From NCBI RefSeq assembly GCF_000826545.1, contig NZ_CDME01000008.1, forward strand, positions 992,001-1,056,000: DNA of 64,000 bases. Direction: 5' to 3'. The DNA is from Kibdelosporangium sp. MJ126-NF4 (lineage in GTDB: Bacteria > Actinomycetota > Actinomycetes > Mycobacteriales > Pseudonocardiaceae). Below, piece after piece: positions 1 through 7,714 of this stretch. Numbering within the stretch: position 1 is the first letter of the stretch; each line of letters starts with the position of its first letter. A model generated the notes under the pieces. That model had not been told where the DNA came from and did no database searches. It was given only the letters and a program-made list of their open reading frames with translations. A program made the translations under genes and the position numbers.

Positions 1-1285
1 CCGGATTGCCGATGGTCTGCGCGGTCGCGCCACGGGTCGGGTCGTCGGGGTGCGGGATCTGGCCGAGGCCCTGGTTGAGGCCGTCGCGCAGCTTCGTGGA
101 GCCGTCGGCGAGCTGTTTGGTGCCTGCGGCGAGTTTCGCTGTGCCGTCGACCGCGGTCTTCTCACCCGTGGCCAGTTCCGTCGCGCCGGAGTTGAGCTTG
201 GTGGCGCCCGTGGCCGCTTTGCTGATGCCGTCGGCCAACGCGGGGGACTGGGCGGCCAGTTGCGCGGCGCCGTCGGAGACCTGCTTGGCTCCCGCGGCGA
301 GCTTGTTCAGCTGGGCGGAGGCGTTCTGGACCTGTGTGTTGGCGTTGTCGACCGGTTGGCGTGCCTGGCCGAGCACGGTCATCACGCGCTGCACCTGCTC
401 CTCGGTGAAGCCCGAGGCCCGCAGGTTCGCCGCCACGTTGCCGTTGAACTGGTCGAGACCGCCGACGAGTTGCTTGGAGACATCCGCGATGTGCTGGCCC
501 TGCGCGGCGACCTGTGCGTTGCCCGCGGACACCTGCGCGGCGCCGTCGGCGAGCTTCTGCGCGTTCGCGGGCAGGTCCTTCGTCTTGTCGCGCAACGTGT
601 TCAGCCCGCCGCTGAGCTCCTGCAGCCCGGTCGAGAGCTGGCTGGCGCCGTCGGCGAGCTTGCGCTGGCCCGTGTCCAGTTGGGCCGCGCCGTCGCGGGC
701 CTGCCCGGCGCCGTCGGCCAACTGGCTCGCGCCGGTGGCGGCTTCCTGGGTCTTGGAGAAGATCGTGCCGAAGCCGATCAGGAACTTGTCCGCCGCGGTC
801 TGGCCGACCTCCGAGGTGATCGACTGGCGCACCTCGTCGGCCACCTTGTCGGCGATCGTGCCGACCAGGTAGTTGTTCGCGTCGTTGGTGGTCACCGTGA
901 TCAGGCCCTGCCGGGGCTGGAACACACCGCTGGAGCCCAGCGCGGCGGAGAAGTCCTTCGGGATGGTCATCGAGAACGAGTACTTGCCGTCCCGCACACC
1001 CGCGTCCGCGTCCTTGGCGTCGACGCGGTGCCACTCGAACGCGCCGGACTCCTGGAGCTTCTTGGCGACCTTGTCACCGGCGTTGCCCAGCTCCTGCGAG
1101 CCCTCGTCCGCCATCACCAGCGCGGCCGGGATGTGGTCGAGCCTGCCGTACGGGTCGTGGTTGGCGAACAGGTACAGCGAGCCGTACAGCAGCGGCACCA
1201 GCACGAGGGCCAGCACGGCCAGCCTCGGCAGTTTGCCCGCGGTGATCCGGCGGAGTTCGTTGCCCGCCAGACGAAAGGCGCTCAT
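1..1285 (-). CDS. YhgE/Pip-family membrane exporter, 3' end outside window
   Basis: The frame starts at ATG 1285-1283 (MSAFRLAGNELRRI) and stays open to the left edge, so only the N-terminal part is visible. A membrane segment at residues about 17-38 (rich in L, V and A) is followed by an extracytoplasmic region. The visible C-terminal half is a long series of heptad-like repeats of the form GAxQLADGA/GTxKLAxG, the hallmark of the YhgE/Pip (phage infection protein) group. The family's C-terminal ABC-2-like membrane segments would lie beyond the edge. The start overlaps the stop of the upstream ATPase gene by 4 bases (ATGA), so the two are probably co-translated. Export of a small molecule or lipid is inferred from family; the substrate is unknown. 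Confidence 0.85.
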   Translation of the reverse strand, partial: MSAFRLAGNELRRITAGKLPRLAVLALVLVPLLYGSLYLFANHDPYGRLDHIPAALVMADEGSQELGNAGDKVAKKLQESGAFEWHRVDAKDADAGVRDGKYSFSMTIPKDFSAALGSSGVFQPRQGLITVTTNDANNYLVGTIADKVADEVRQSITSEVGQTAADKFLIGFGTIFSKTQEAATGASQLADGAGQARDGAAQLDTGQRKLADGASQLSTGLQELSGGLNTLRDKTKDLPANAQKLADGAAQVSAGNAQVAAQGQHIADVSKQLVGGLDQFNGNVAANLRASGFTEEQVQRVMTVLGQARQPVDNANTQVQNASAQLNKLAAGAKQVSDGAAQLAAQSPALADGISKAATGATKLNSGATELATGEKTAVDGTAKLAAGTKQLADGSTKLRDGLNQGLGQIPHPDDPTRGATAQTIGNP

Positions 1286-1899
1286 TCTGTCACTCCGATC
1301 ATGGCTGCCTCGGCGTTCAGCGCGCGCACTGTGGCCGGTTCACACAGCACGACGACCGCGAGGCCGCGTTCGGCTTGGGTGGCGGCCTGTGGCCACCAGG
1401 TCTGTGGGTCGCTGACGTGCCGGTCCGGCTGGTCGAGCAGCAGCGCCCGCACGCTGGGTTTGGCGCTGGCGGCCTCGACGAGCAGTCGCGTGCGCACCTG
1501 CGGCGGGACGTTGTCCACGCGCTGGCCGACGTACTGCTCGGCGTCCTGCGCGCGCAGCCACTCCCGTACGGCCGCGCGGTTGGCGCGCTGACCGGCGTTC
1601 ATCAGTTCCTCGGCGATCGCGTCGCCCAGTTTCAGGCCGTCCTCGGGCTCGTTGACACCGGGCGCGTCGACCAGCACGACGTGCTGGCGCAGTGTCGCGG
1701 CGTCCTGCTCGCCGTCGAGCGTGACCGTGCCGTGTGAGGGCCGGATACGGCCGCCGAGCGCGAGGGCCAGCGTGGTGTGCCCGGCGCCGGGTTCGCCCGT
1801 GACCAGCGTGACTTCGCCTTCGCGGACGGTCAACGAGGTCGGCCGCAGCAACGGGCCGTGCGGCCCGTCGACTCCGACTCGCTCGGCGCGGATCTCCAC
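1282..1899 (-). CDS. ABC-type ATPase-like protein with degenerate Walker A
   Basis: A 205-residue protein with the order of an ABC nucleotide-binding domain. The P-loop reads GEPGAGHTT, so the invariant lysine is histidine; the codon is CAC, read directly. The Walker B-like stretch is ALLLDQPDR, with Gln where the catalytic Glu is expected. No clear LSGGQ signature is present. It may bind nucleotide weakly or act structurally. It sits between a TetR gene and the Pip gene in one orientation, with a perfect palindrome just upstream of its start, so it is probably the cytosolic partner of the exporter. Whether it hydrolyses ATP cannot be told from sequence. Confidence 0.75.
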   Translation of the reverse strand: MEIRAERVGVDGPHGPLLRPTSLTVREGEVTLVTGEPGAGHTTLALALGGRIRPSHGTVTLDGEQDAATLRQHVVLVDAPGVNEPEDGLKLGDAIAEELMNAGQRANRAAVREWLRAQDAEQYVGQRVDNVPPQVRTRLLVEAASAKPSVRALLLDQPDRHVSDPQTWWPQAATQAERGLAVVVLCEPATVRALNAEAAMIGVTE

Positions 1900-1913
1900 C
1901 GGAAGGCCCTTCT

Positions 1914-1937
1914 TTTGAACTGACTGGTCAGTTCAAA
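1914..1937. promoter_or_regulatory. Perfect palindrome, candidate TetR operator
   Basis: Two 11-base arms, TTTGAACTGAC (1914-1924) and GTCAGTTCAAA (1927-1937), are perfect inverted repeats around a 2-base centre. The site lies 15 bases upstream of the ATPase start and downstream of the tetR stop. Size and symmetry are typical of TetR operators. Control of the ATPase-Pip pair by the adjacent TetR protein is inferred. Confidence 0.75.
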
Positions 1938-1991
1938 TACTGCTCCGCGCGGGGCCGCCTCGCAAGCCGGGACACTGTGACGCTGGTTGCG

Positions 1992-2618
1992 TCAGTTCTT
2001 GTACAGGGTGGACCAGATGATGTCGGCCAGCACGTCGGCGACCTTGTCGTGGCCGCTCGGATCGGTCTGCCTGAGCAGTTGGTACCCCACCCGTTCCACC
2101 ATCCAGGTGAGCACGGCGGCGGTTTCCTTCGGCTCGACCGGGCGCATCACACCCGCGGCCAGGCCGCGCTCGATCGCCTGCCTGGTCGTGTCGATGAGCC
2201 GTTTCATCAGGCTGCCGACCTCCTCGGCGACGCCGGTGTCGTACGTGCCTGCCTCCGACATCATCGTGAAGGCCGCGCCGCGCCGCCGGTACAGGTCGAT
2301 CAGGGCACTGAGCGCCGTGCGGAGCTGGTCCTGGTTCGCCAGGTGCGCGACCGACCACCACGTGTCGGACACCTCTTCCACCTCCGCCGCGACCGCGCGG
2401 GTCGCCCGGCGGGCGAGGTCGCCCTTGTCCTCGAAGTGCACGTAGAAGGTCGAACGGGAGATACCGGCGACGGCCGCGAGGCGTTCGACGCTCAGTTCCG
2501 TGAAGCTCTCGCCATCCGTGACCAGCTGCTCGGCGGCCGCGATGACGCGCTGCTCCATGGCGTCCCGGCGTTCTTTGCGGGTGGACCGGCTTGGCCGGGT
2601 CACGGACGGCATGGTCAC
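1992..2618 (-). CDS. TetR-family transcriptional regulator
   Basis: A 208-residue protein. The N-terminal helix-turn-helix (residues about 20-65) contains ERLAAVAGISRSTFYVHFEDKG, the diagnostic TetR recognition helix pattern. The C-terminal region (about 75-205) is helical and variable, as expected for a ligand and dimer domain. GTG at 2618 gives the longest form; ATG at 2612 (MPSVTRPSRS) is equally plausible. The gene lies upstream of, and in line with, the ATPase-Pip pair, and diverges from a small membrane protein gene. It probably represses the exporter genes through the palindrome at 1914-1937. The array at 2626-2698 may be autoregulatory. Confidence 0.9.
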   Translation of the reverse strand: MTMPSVTRPSRSTRKERRDAMEQRVIAAAEQLVTDGESFTELSVERLAAVAGISRSTFYVHFEDKGDLARRATRAVAAEVEEVSDTWWSVAHLANQDQLRTALSALIDLYRRRGAAFTMMSEAGTYDTGVAEEVGSLMKRLIDTTRQAIERGLAAGVMRPVEPKETAAVLTWMVERVGYQLLRQTDPSGHDKVADVLADIIWSTLYKN

Positions 2619-2625
2619 ATCCTAC

Positions 2626-2698
2626 TGTCCGGACACGCTGGCCGGACATATTATCTGGACATACTGTCCGGACGTTGTGTCTTGACGCGATGTCCGGA
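2626..2698. promoter_or_regulatory. Cluster of TGTCCGGA-type palindromes and half-sites
   Basis: TGTCCGGACA (2626-2635) is a perfect palindrome. TCTGGACA (2654-2661) and TGTCCGGA (2665-2672) form a 3-base-spaced inverted repeat with one mismatch. Further half-sites are CCGGACA (2642-2648) and TGTCCGGA (2691-2698). All lie between the diverging tetR gene and the small membrane protein gene, so they probably bind a regulator. The motif differs from the palindrome at 1914-1937, so the cognate protein is unclear. Confidence 0.6.
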
Positions 2699-2706
2699 AG
2701 AACGCG

Positions 2707-2994
2707 ATGCTTGCGGTCATGGAATGGTGTCTTCGCGGCCTGTTATGGCTCGCGGTGCTCTTCAGACTCGGCACGGCCGTGGTCGTGCTGCTGGCCGCCA
2801 CCCGCGTACGGCGGCGCGACGGCGCTGGGGCCATGGCGCAGGTGCTGGTCCTCGACCTGGTCGGAGGGCTGGCCGGTGTCGTGCTCGCCACCGCCGTGGC
2901 GCAGGCCGGTGAGCAACTCGTGGTCGGCATCCTCGGCAGCGGCCTGCTGATCCACTACGCGGTCACCGCGGCCCGGCAGCTGCAGCCCAAATAA
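2707..2994 (+). CDS. Small membrane protein of unknown function
   Basis: A 95-residue hydrophobic protein with about three membrane segments (residues roughly 8-30, 45-65, 70-88), separated by a short basic loop (RVRRRD). ATG 2707 or the internal ATG at 2719 could be the start. The central LVLDLVGG stretch is faintly like the MrpF/PhaF antiporter subunit, but no other Mrp genes are nearby, so I do not assign it. It diverges from tetR across the palindrome cluster and may be controlled by it. Confidence 0.6.
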   Translation: MLAVMEWCLRGLLWLAVLFRLGTAVVVLLAATRVRRRDGAGAMAQVLVLDLVGGLAGVVLATAVAQAGEQLVVGILGSGLLIHYAVTAARQLQPK

Positions 2995-3021
2995 AATTGA
3001 CGCCCTCGTGACGATCAAGCC

Positions 3022-3474
3022 GTGCAGATCGTCACGACGCCGCTGACCGAGGCCATGCCGCTGCTGCGGGAGTACTACACCGACATCATCGGCCGCTACT
3101 GGGGCAGGCCCGCGACCGAGGCGGAAGTCGAGCAGACCCTGGTCGAGGAACCGAGCGACGACATCCACATGCTGCTCGCCCGCGACGGCGACGACGTGCT
3201 GGGCTGCGTCGGGCTGCGGTTCACCCACCCGCCGTTCGCCGAGGTCAAGCGGGTCTACGTGGTCCCGGCCGCGCGTGGCCGTGGCGTGGCGCGGGCGCTG
3301 CTGGCCGAGGCCGAGAAGGTGGCGAGAGCGCACTCGGCCGTGACCATGCGCCTGGACGTGCGCGAGGACCTGGTCGAAGCCCGCGCGCTGTACGCCAAGG
3401 TCGGCTACGCCGAGGTCGAGCCGTTCAACGACGACAAGTACGTGGGCCACTGGCTGGCCAAGAACCTAGCCTGA
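3022..3474 (+). CDS. GNAT-family N-acetyltransferase
   Basis: A 150-residue single GNAT domain. The acetyl-CoA site reads VYVVPAARGRGVARALL (residues about 75-92), matching the Q/RxxGxG/A signature, and is followed by the typical C-terminal strand ALYAKVGYAEVEPF. The start is GTG 3022. The substrate is not predictable. The 3' end overlaps the convergent diguanylate cyclase gene by 9 bases. Confidence 0.88.
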   Translation: MQIVTTPLTEAMPLLREYYTDIIGRYWGRPATEAEVEQTLVEEPSDDIHMLLARDGDDVLGCVGLRFTHPPFAEVKRVYVVPAARGRGVARALLAEAEKVARAHSAVTMRLDVREDLVEARALYAKVGYAEVEPFNDDKYVGHWLAKNLA

Positions 3475-4779
3475 CGCCGACGCCAGCCGGACCTGGTTGC
3501 GCCCTGAACGTTTCGCGGCGTAGAGGGCGTCGTCGGCGGCCTGCACGACCTGGCCGAGGTCGTCGCCGTGCAGCGGGTGGATGGCGACGCCGACCGAGCA
3601 CGTCACCCGGATCGTCGTGCTGGGTTTGCTGTTGGCCGGGGGCACGTACACCGGCATGTCGCCGACGCGCCCGCGGATCCGTTCCGCCACGGTGAGGGTC
3701 TCGTGCTCGGTCGTGTTGACGAGCAGGACCACGAACTCCTCGCCGCCGAACCGGCCGACGATGTCGTTCGCGCGGACCTCGTGCGTGACCGCGTCGGCCA
3801 CCGCGACGAGGACGTCGTCACCGAACATGTGCCCGTGCGCGTCGTTGACGACCTTGAAGTGGTCGATGTCGATCATCAGCACGCCGGCGGCGTCCGCGTC
3901 CGCCATCCGCTGCGCCGCGGCGGCACGCCACGCCGACAGGTTGAGCAGCCCGGTTTTCGGGTCGGTGCGAGCGGCTTTGCGCAGTTGCTGCACCAACACC
4001 GTGCGGTGCAGGGCGAGCGGGATGGCGAACACCGCCGTGAGAGCCACCGGCCAGTCCGTCAACGCCCAGGCCACCAGGATCCCGAGCCCCATCCCGGCGA
4101 ACTCCAGCGCGGAACCACGATCCGCCGCGACGACCTTGGCGAAGGTCGCGGGCGGTGTGCTCAGCGCGATCGCGCCGGAGACCAGCGCGGTGCTCACCGC
4201 GATGTGGACGAACCCCGCGGCCATGATCATGAGATAGGTGGCGACATCGCGCGGGGAACCCGCCATCGCGGGATGGTGGTCCGCGGCGGTCAGCACACCG
4301 AACGCGGCATAACCGGCGAGCACGGTGGCCGCCGCGCTGAACGTCTGGCGGTGCACCACATGATGACTGACGCGCAGCCACCGGTGCGAGTAGTTCGCCG
4401 AGACGATCACCGCCATCAACACCGGGTGCACGAGCAGGACCGCCGAGTACGTCCACATCAGGTTCAGGTCGGTGTACGGCGTACGGTTCTCGCGCTCGCG
4501 AAGCCGCTCGATCGGCCGTGTGGCCTCGATGTAGATCGCGGCACAGACCCAGATGACCACCGCCCGGGCCAGATCCGGCGACGTGACCGGCCACAGCCAC
4601 AACGCCACGACCGTGAGCAGGACGACGACGAGGACCACGACCAGGACGTAGGCGACGACGCGTCTCGGTCTTTCCCACAGTTTCCACGCGGCGACAGGCA
4701 CAACGGCGACCCGGCCTGGCCTTGACGTGTGCGGCGCGGCCTTCTCGTTCCCACTCTCGTCTGCGGCTCCCCTCCGCAT
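3466..4779 (-). CDS. Membrane-anchored diguanylate cyclase (GGDEF)
   Basis: A 437-residue protein with a basic N-terminus, about six to seven membrane segments (residues about 40-255) and a C-terminal GGDEF domain (about 270-435). The active site reads GGEEF, a functional variant. An RAND sequence ends five residues before it, matching the RxxD product-inhibition site. DGDHFK-type metal ligands appear as MIDIDHFKVVND. It should make cyclic di-GMP at the membrane in response to a signal sensed by the MASE-like segment, with feedback inhibition. Start ATG 4779. No c-di-GMP effector gene is adjacent. Confidence 0.92.
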   Translation of the reverse strand: MRRGAADESGNEKAAPHTSRPGRVAVVPVAAWKLWERPRRVVAYVLVVVLVVVLLTVVALWLWPVTSPDLARAVVIWVCAAIYIEATRPIERLRERENRTPYTDLNLMWTYSAVLLVHPVLMAVIVSANYSHRWLRVSHHVVHRQTFSAAATVLAGYAAFGVLTAADHHPAMAGSPRDVATYLMIMAAGFVHIAVSTALVSGAIALSTPPATFAKVVAADRGSALEFAGMGLGILVAWALTDWPVALTAVFAIPLALHRTVLVQQLRKAARTDPKTGLLNLSAWRAAAAQRMADADAAGVLMIDIDHFKVVNDAHGHMFGDDVLVAVADAVTHEVRANDIVGRFGGEEFVVLLVNTTEHETLTVAERIRGRVGDMPVYVPPANSKPSTTIRVTCSVGVAIHPLHGDDLGQVVQAADDALYAAKRSGRNQVRLASASG

Positions 4780-5071
4780 CCGTGTTCAGCCGCTTTCGGC
4801 TCTGTGGATTTCGGTTCCGGGCCGCCGCGCGTGCGAGAACTGGTGAATGGTCATATCGGATTCCTCCCCAAGGTCCGGCATCGAACGTAGCGGAAAAGAA
4901 CGTGGCGCTGCGCTGCGGTTCGGTCACGGTCGGCACACGTCAGGCGTCGCGGAGATCCAGTGCCGGACTGCGGCGGAACCGGCCATTTGGCGTGTCCAGC
5001 GGGAAGCCGAGCGTGGCTTCGGCCGCCGACGAGATCGAGGACCTGCGCCAAGGGCTGGGGATCTGGACTTG
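4780..5071. other. Intergenic region between diverging genes
   Basis: About 300 bases between the cyclase start and the histidine kinase start. An open frame running through it into the kinase is not counted as coding, because it lacks family similarity and kinases of this type begin at the membrane segment. It presumably holds the promoters of both genes. I see no strong repeat or hairpin. Confidence 0.4.
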
Positions 5072-5077
5072 TAGCGT
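5072..5077 (+). promoter_or_regulatory. Candidate -10 box TAGCGT, leaderless start
   Basis: TAGCGT lies 7 bases before the ATG at 5085, so the transcript would begin at or next to the start codon. The same hexamer and spacing recur at other genes in the window. No clear -35 is visible. Confidence 0.45.
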
Positions 5078-5084
5078 CGCGGTC

Positions 5085-5939
5085 ATGCGGATGGGGGTTG
5101 CCGAAGGGGCTGTCTGGGTCGGTGTCACCGCACTGTTGGTGTTCGACAGCTCGCACAATCCCGTGGCGTGGGAACTTGTCGGCGGACTGGTGGCCGTCGC
5201 TGTCGCGATGGCGGCCACTCGGCGTTTTCCGGTGGTCGCGCTGGCCGTGGCGGTGGCGTCCGGTGTGGCGATGCTGTTCGACTACGGCGGTCGCGTGCCG
5301 ATATGGCCGCTGGTGCTGATGGCCGCCGTCGTGTACCTGACCAGGCGTCAGCATGTGCGGCGGCGTGCCGAGCAGGACGCGCTCCAGGCGCGGCTGACCG
5401 AACGTGCCCGGATCGCCGCGGACATGCACGACTCGCTCGGCCACGAGTTGACCCTGATCGCCGTGCGGGCCGGGGTGTTGGAGGTCTCCGGCAGCCTGGC
5501 CGACGACCAGCGCAAGGCCGTGGGGGAGTTGCGGGAGAGCGTGGCGGCCGCGACCGAACGGCTCCGCGAGATCGTCGACGTGCTGCGCGAACCGGGCAGC
5601 ATCACCGAGCTGATCGCCCGCAGCGCCGCGTCGGGCATGACTGTCAAGTCCACTGTGGATGCTGTGCCTGCCGGGGTCGAACCGGTGGTCTACCGCGTCC
5701 TGCAGGAGGCGTTGACCAACGCCGCCAAGCACGCGCCAGGCGCCGCCGTCGCCGTGACCGTCACCTCCAACCGTGTTTCGGTGGTCAACGCGCTGTCGTC
5801 CGTGTCGAGCGGGCTCGCGTCCGGCGGAAGCGGTCTCGCCGGGCTGCGCACGCGCGTCGAACGGGCCGGTGGGACATTCGACGCCGGGCCACGCGGCGAG
5901 GAGTTCGCTGTCACGGCGACCTTCGAGGGGGCTTCGTGA
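5085..5939 (+). CDS. NarL-type sensor histidine kinase
   Basis: A 284-residue protein from ATG 5085; a longer upstream frame is rejected. There are four hydrophobic segments (residues about 5-90), then the HisKA_3 dimerisation domain with the phospho-acceptor in ADMHDSLGHEL (about residue 115). A HATPase domain follows with the N box EALTNAAKHAP and a GSGLAGLRTRVE G box. The usual DxG box is not recognisable (VVNALSSVSSGL), a common reduction in small NarL-type kinases. Its stop overlaps the response regulator start by 4 bases (GTGA), so the two form a co-translated two-component system. The signal is unknown. Confidence 0.9.
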   Translation: MRMGVAEGAVWVGVTALLVFDSSHNPVAWELVGGLVAVAVAMAATRRFPVVALAVAVASGVAMLFDYGGRVPIWPLVLMAAVVYLTRRQHVRRRAEQDALQARLTERARIAADMHDSLGHELTLIAVRAGVLEVSGSLADDQRKAVGELRESVAAATERLREIVDVLREPGSITELIARSAASGMTVKSTVDAVPAGVEPVVYRVLQEALTNAAKHAPGAAVAVTVTSNRVSVVNALSSVSSGLASGGSGLAGLRTRVERAGGTFDAGPRGEEFAVTATFEGAS

Positions 5940-6583
5940 TCCGCGTGGTGCTGGCCGACGACGAGTCGATGATCCGGGCCGGTATCGCGGCGATCCTCGG
6001 CAGCGACCAGGACATCGAGGTGGTCGGCCAGGCCGAGGACGGCCGCGGTGCTGTCGACCAGGTTGTCCGGCACCAGCCGGACATCGCGGTGCTCGACATC
6101 CAGATGCCCGTCCTGGACGGGCTGGCCGCGGCCGCCGAGATCAGGCGACTGCGGCCGGAGACCGGCGTGGTCATGCTGACCACGTTCGGCGAGGACGCGT
6201 ACGTCGAACAGGCACTTTCGCTGGGCGCCAACGGTTTTCTCCTGAAATCCGGCGACCCGGCCGAGCTGGTCGCCGGGATCAGGGCGGTCGCCGACGGCGC
6301 CGCTTTCCTGTCACCGAGGATCGCCAAGCGGGTGATCGACCAGCTGCCGCTCGGCAACGCCGGTGCCCGCGCCAAGGTCGCCGGACTCACTCCCAAGGAG
6401 ACCGAAGTGCTGGCACTGCTGGGCTCGGGATTGTCCAATGCGGACATCGCCGCCCGCCTGTTCATCGTCGAGGGGACCGTCAAGGCGCACGTGAGCGCGA
6501 TCCTCGGACGGCTCGGCGCGCGCAACCGCGTGCAGGCGGCGATCCTCGCCTACCAGGCCGGGCTGGTTCAGAGCCTGGACTGA
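5936..6583 (+). CDS. NarL/LuxR-family response regulator
   Basis: A 215-residue protein starting at GTG 5936. The receiver domain (residues 1-120) has the acidic pair in LADDES, phospho-acceptor Asp about 54 in VLDIQMP, and the conserved Thr and Lys (MLTTF, LLKSG). The LuxR-type helix-turn-helix (about 148-205) has LTPKETEVLALLGSGLSNADIA and GTVKAHVS. It is partner to the overlapping kinase and is predicted to act as a DNA-binding regulator. Its 3' end overlaps the convergent hydrolase gene by 16 bases. Confidence 0.95.
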   Translation: MIRVVLADDESMIRAGIAAILGSDQDIEVVGQAEDGRGAVDQVVRHQPDIAVLDIQMPVLDGLAAAAEIRRLRPETGVVMLTTFGEDAYVEQALSLGANGFLLKSGDPAELVAGIRAVADGAAFLSPRIAKRVIDQLPLGNAGARAKVAGLTPKETEVLALLGSGLSNADIAARLFIVEGTVKAHVSAILGRLGARNRVQAAILAYQAGLVQSLD

Positions 6584-7605
6584 AAGAACACCGTCAGGTA
6601 GTCGCGGAAGAACTTCACCGAGGCCACCGGGTCACCGGTGCCGTACAGGTTCTTCCACGAGTTCGCCGGGATCTTGTCCTTCACTCCCAACGCGACCGCC
6701 AGATAGCCGTTGTCGTTGGACGAGGAGTGCCCGGTGTCCGGCAGGAACCTGCGCTCCTTCCAGCCGGTCAGCCGCGGCCAGGCCGCGTCCCACCCTGCGC
6801 CCCAGCCCTGCTCGCCGATCGGGCTGGTGAGTAACGCGAACGGTGTGGCCACATCGACCGGCCGGTAGATCGGCCCGTCCAGGCTCACACCCGCCTTGAC
6901 CCGCTTGTCACCCGCCAGTGCGTGGATCGTGGCGACGCCGCCCGCGGAGTGCCCGGCCATGCCGATCCGGGACGTGTCGATCCGCACCGGCCGCTTCGCC
7001 AGCACATCATCCACGACGGCCTTGGCGTCCAGTGCGCGCTCGGGCAATGCCTCAGCCCAGATGTCCGGGTTGCCCGCGCACGCCTTGCACGGCAGCAGCC
7101 GTCCGTCGAACTCGACGTTGTGCGCCTCATAGGCGTGGTCGATCCCAGCGACCACGAATCCCTTGGACGCCAACTGCTCAGCCAGCGTCGTCAGCGTGGT
7201 CCGGCTGTTGCCCATGCCAGGGGACAGCACCACGAGCGGCCAGCCGCGGGAGGTCGGCAACGCGGGAGCGTTGCGGCGTGCGTGGACCGTGACCTTCTGC
7301 AGAGCGTCATCCGGCAGATTCAGTCCAAGGCCCCGCACGGCAGCGGCCGACTCCGCGGCGGTCATGTAGTCGGCGCGCTTGCCCATCGGGATCGCCGGGT
7401 ACCACAGCGAGACCATGAGTTCCTGGCGCTGGTCGGGCTGCCAGCGGTTGGCCCGGCTGGGGTCGGTCAGGTGATAGGTGCGCTGCCCGATGGGCAGCTT
7501 CCCACCGGGTTCGAGCAGCCCGACATCCGTCTCGGCGGCGGCACCGGGCGATGCCACGGCCACCGTGGCCGCGATGATCAGGGAAACAACGGCGAGGAGT
7601 CGCAT
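6568..7605 (-). CDS. Secreted alpha/beta hydrolase, PAF-acetylhydrolase/lipase type
   Basis: A 345-residue protein from ATG 7605; an upstream start at 7641 would add 12 residues. An N-terminal signal peptide (MRLLAVVSLIIAATVAVASPGAAA) precedes the mature protein. The nucleophile elbow is GHSAGG, with Asp candidates after LDGPI and a catalytic His in PDTGHSSS. A CKAC pair could form a disulfide in the exported protein. Overall it resembles the platelet-activating-factor acetylhydrolase/dienelactone hydrolase-like esterases common in actinomycetes. The natural substrate, lipid or ester, is unknown. Confidence 0.85.
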   Translation of the reverse strand: MRLLAVVSLIIAATVAVASPGAAAETDVGLLEPGGKLPIGQRTYHLTDPSRANRWQPDQRQELMVSLWYPAIPMGKRADYMTAAESAAAVRGLGLNLPDDALQKVTVHARRNAPALPTSRGWPLVVLSPGMGNSRTTLTTLAEQLASKGFVVAGIDHAYEAHNVEFDGRLLPCKACAGNPDIWAEALPERALDAKAVVDDVLAKRPVRIDTSRIGMAGHSAGGVATIHALAGDKRVKAGVSLDGPIYRPVDVATPFALLTSPIGEQGWGAGWDAAWPRLTGWKERRFLPDTGHSSSNDNGYLAVALGVKDKIPANSWKNLYGTGDPVASVKFFRDYLTVFFQSRL

Positions 7606-7686
7606 GGATCCCAGTCTTGCGATCCCGCGACGTCGGAACATCGCACGATCGTCAAGAACCGCCCCTTACTTTCGTCAGGGATCGGT

Positions 7687-7714
7687 CCCTGTAGGTCAGC
7701 CCCTGTAGGTCAGC
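7687..7714. repeat. Exact 14-base tandem duplication
   Basis: CCCTGTAGGTCAGC occurs twice head to tail (7687-7700 and 7701-7714). The second copy includes the stop codon of the acetyltransferase gene (7710-7712), so the duplication arose at its 3' end. It leaves a second in-line TGA outside the gene. Confidence 0.85.

Noticed and set aside
50..1591. Long plus-strand frames over the Pip and ATPase genes
   Set aside because: Antisense shadows of high-GC coding DNA. The minus-strand products match known families and the plus-strand ones do not.
2707..2994. MrpF-like antiporter subunit
   Set aside because: Only a faint LxLDLxG similarity and no other Mrp genes. Kept as unknown membrane protein.
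4722..5084. Upstream extension of the histidine kinase frame
   Set aside because: The extension is low-complexity and R/S-rich, lacks family similarity, and a leaderless -10 box sits just before ATG 5085.
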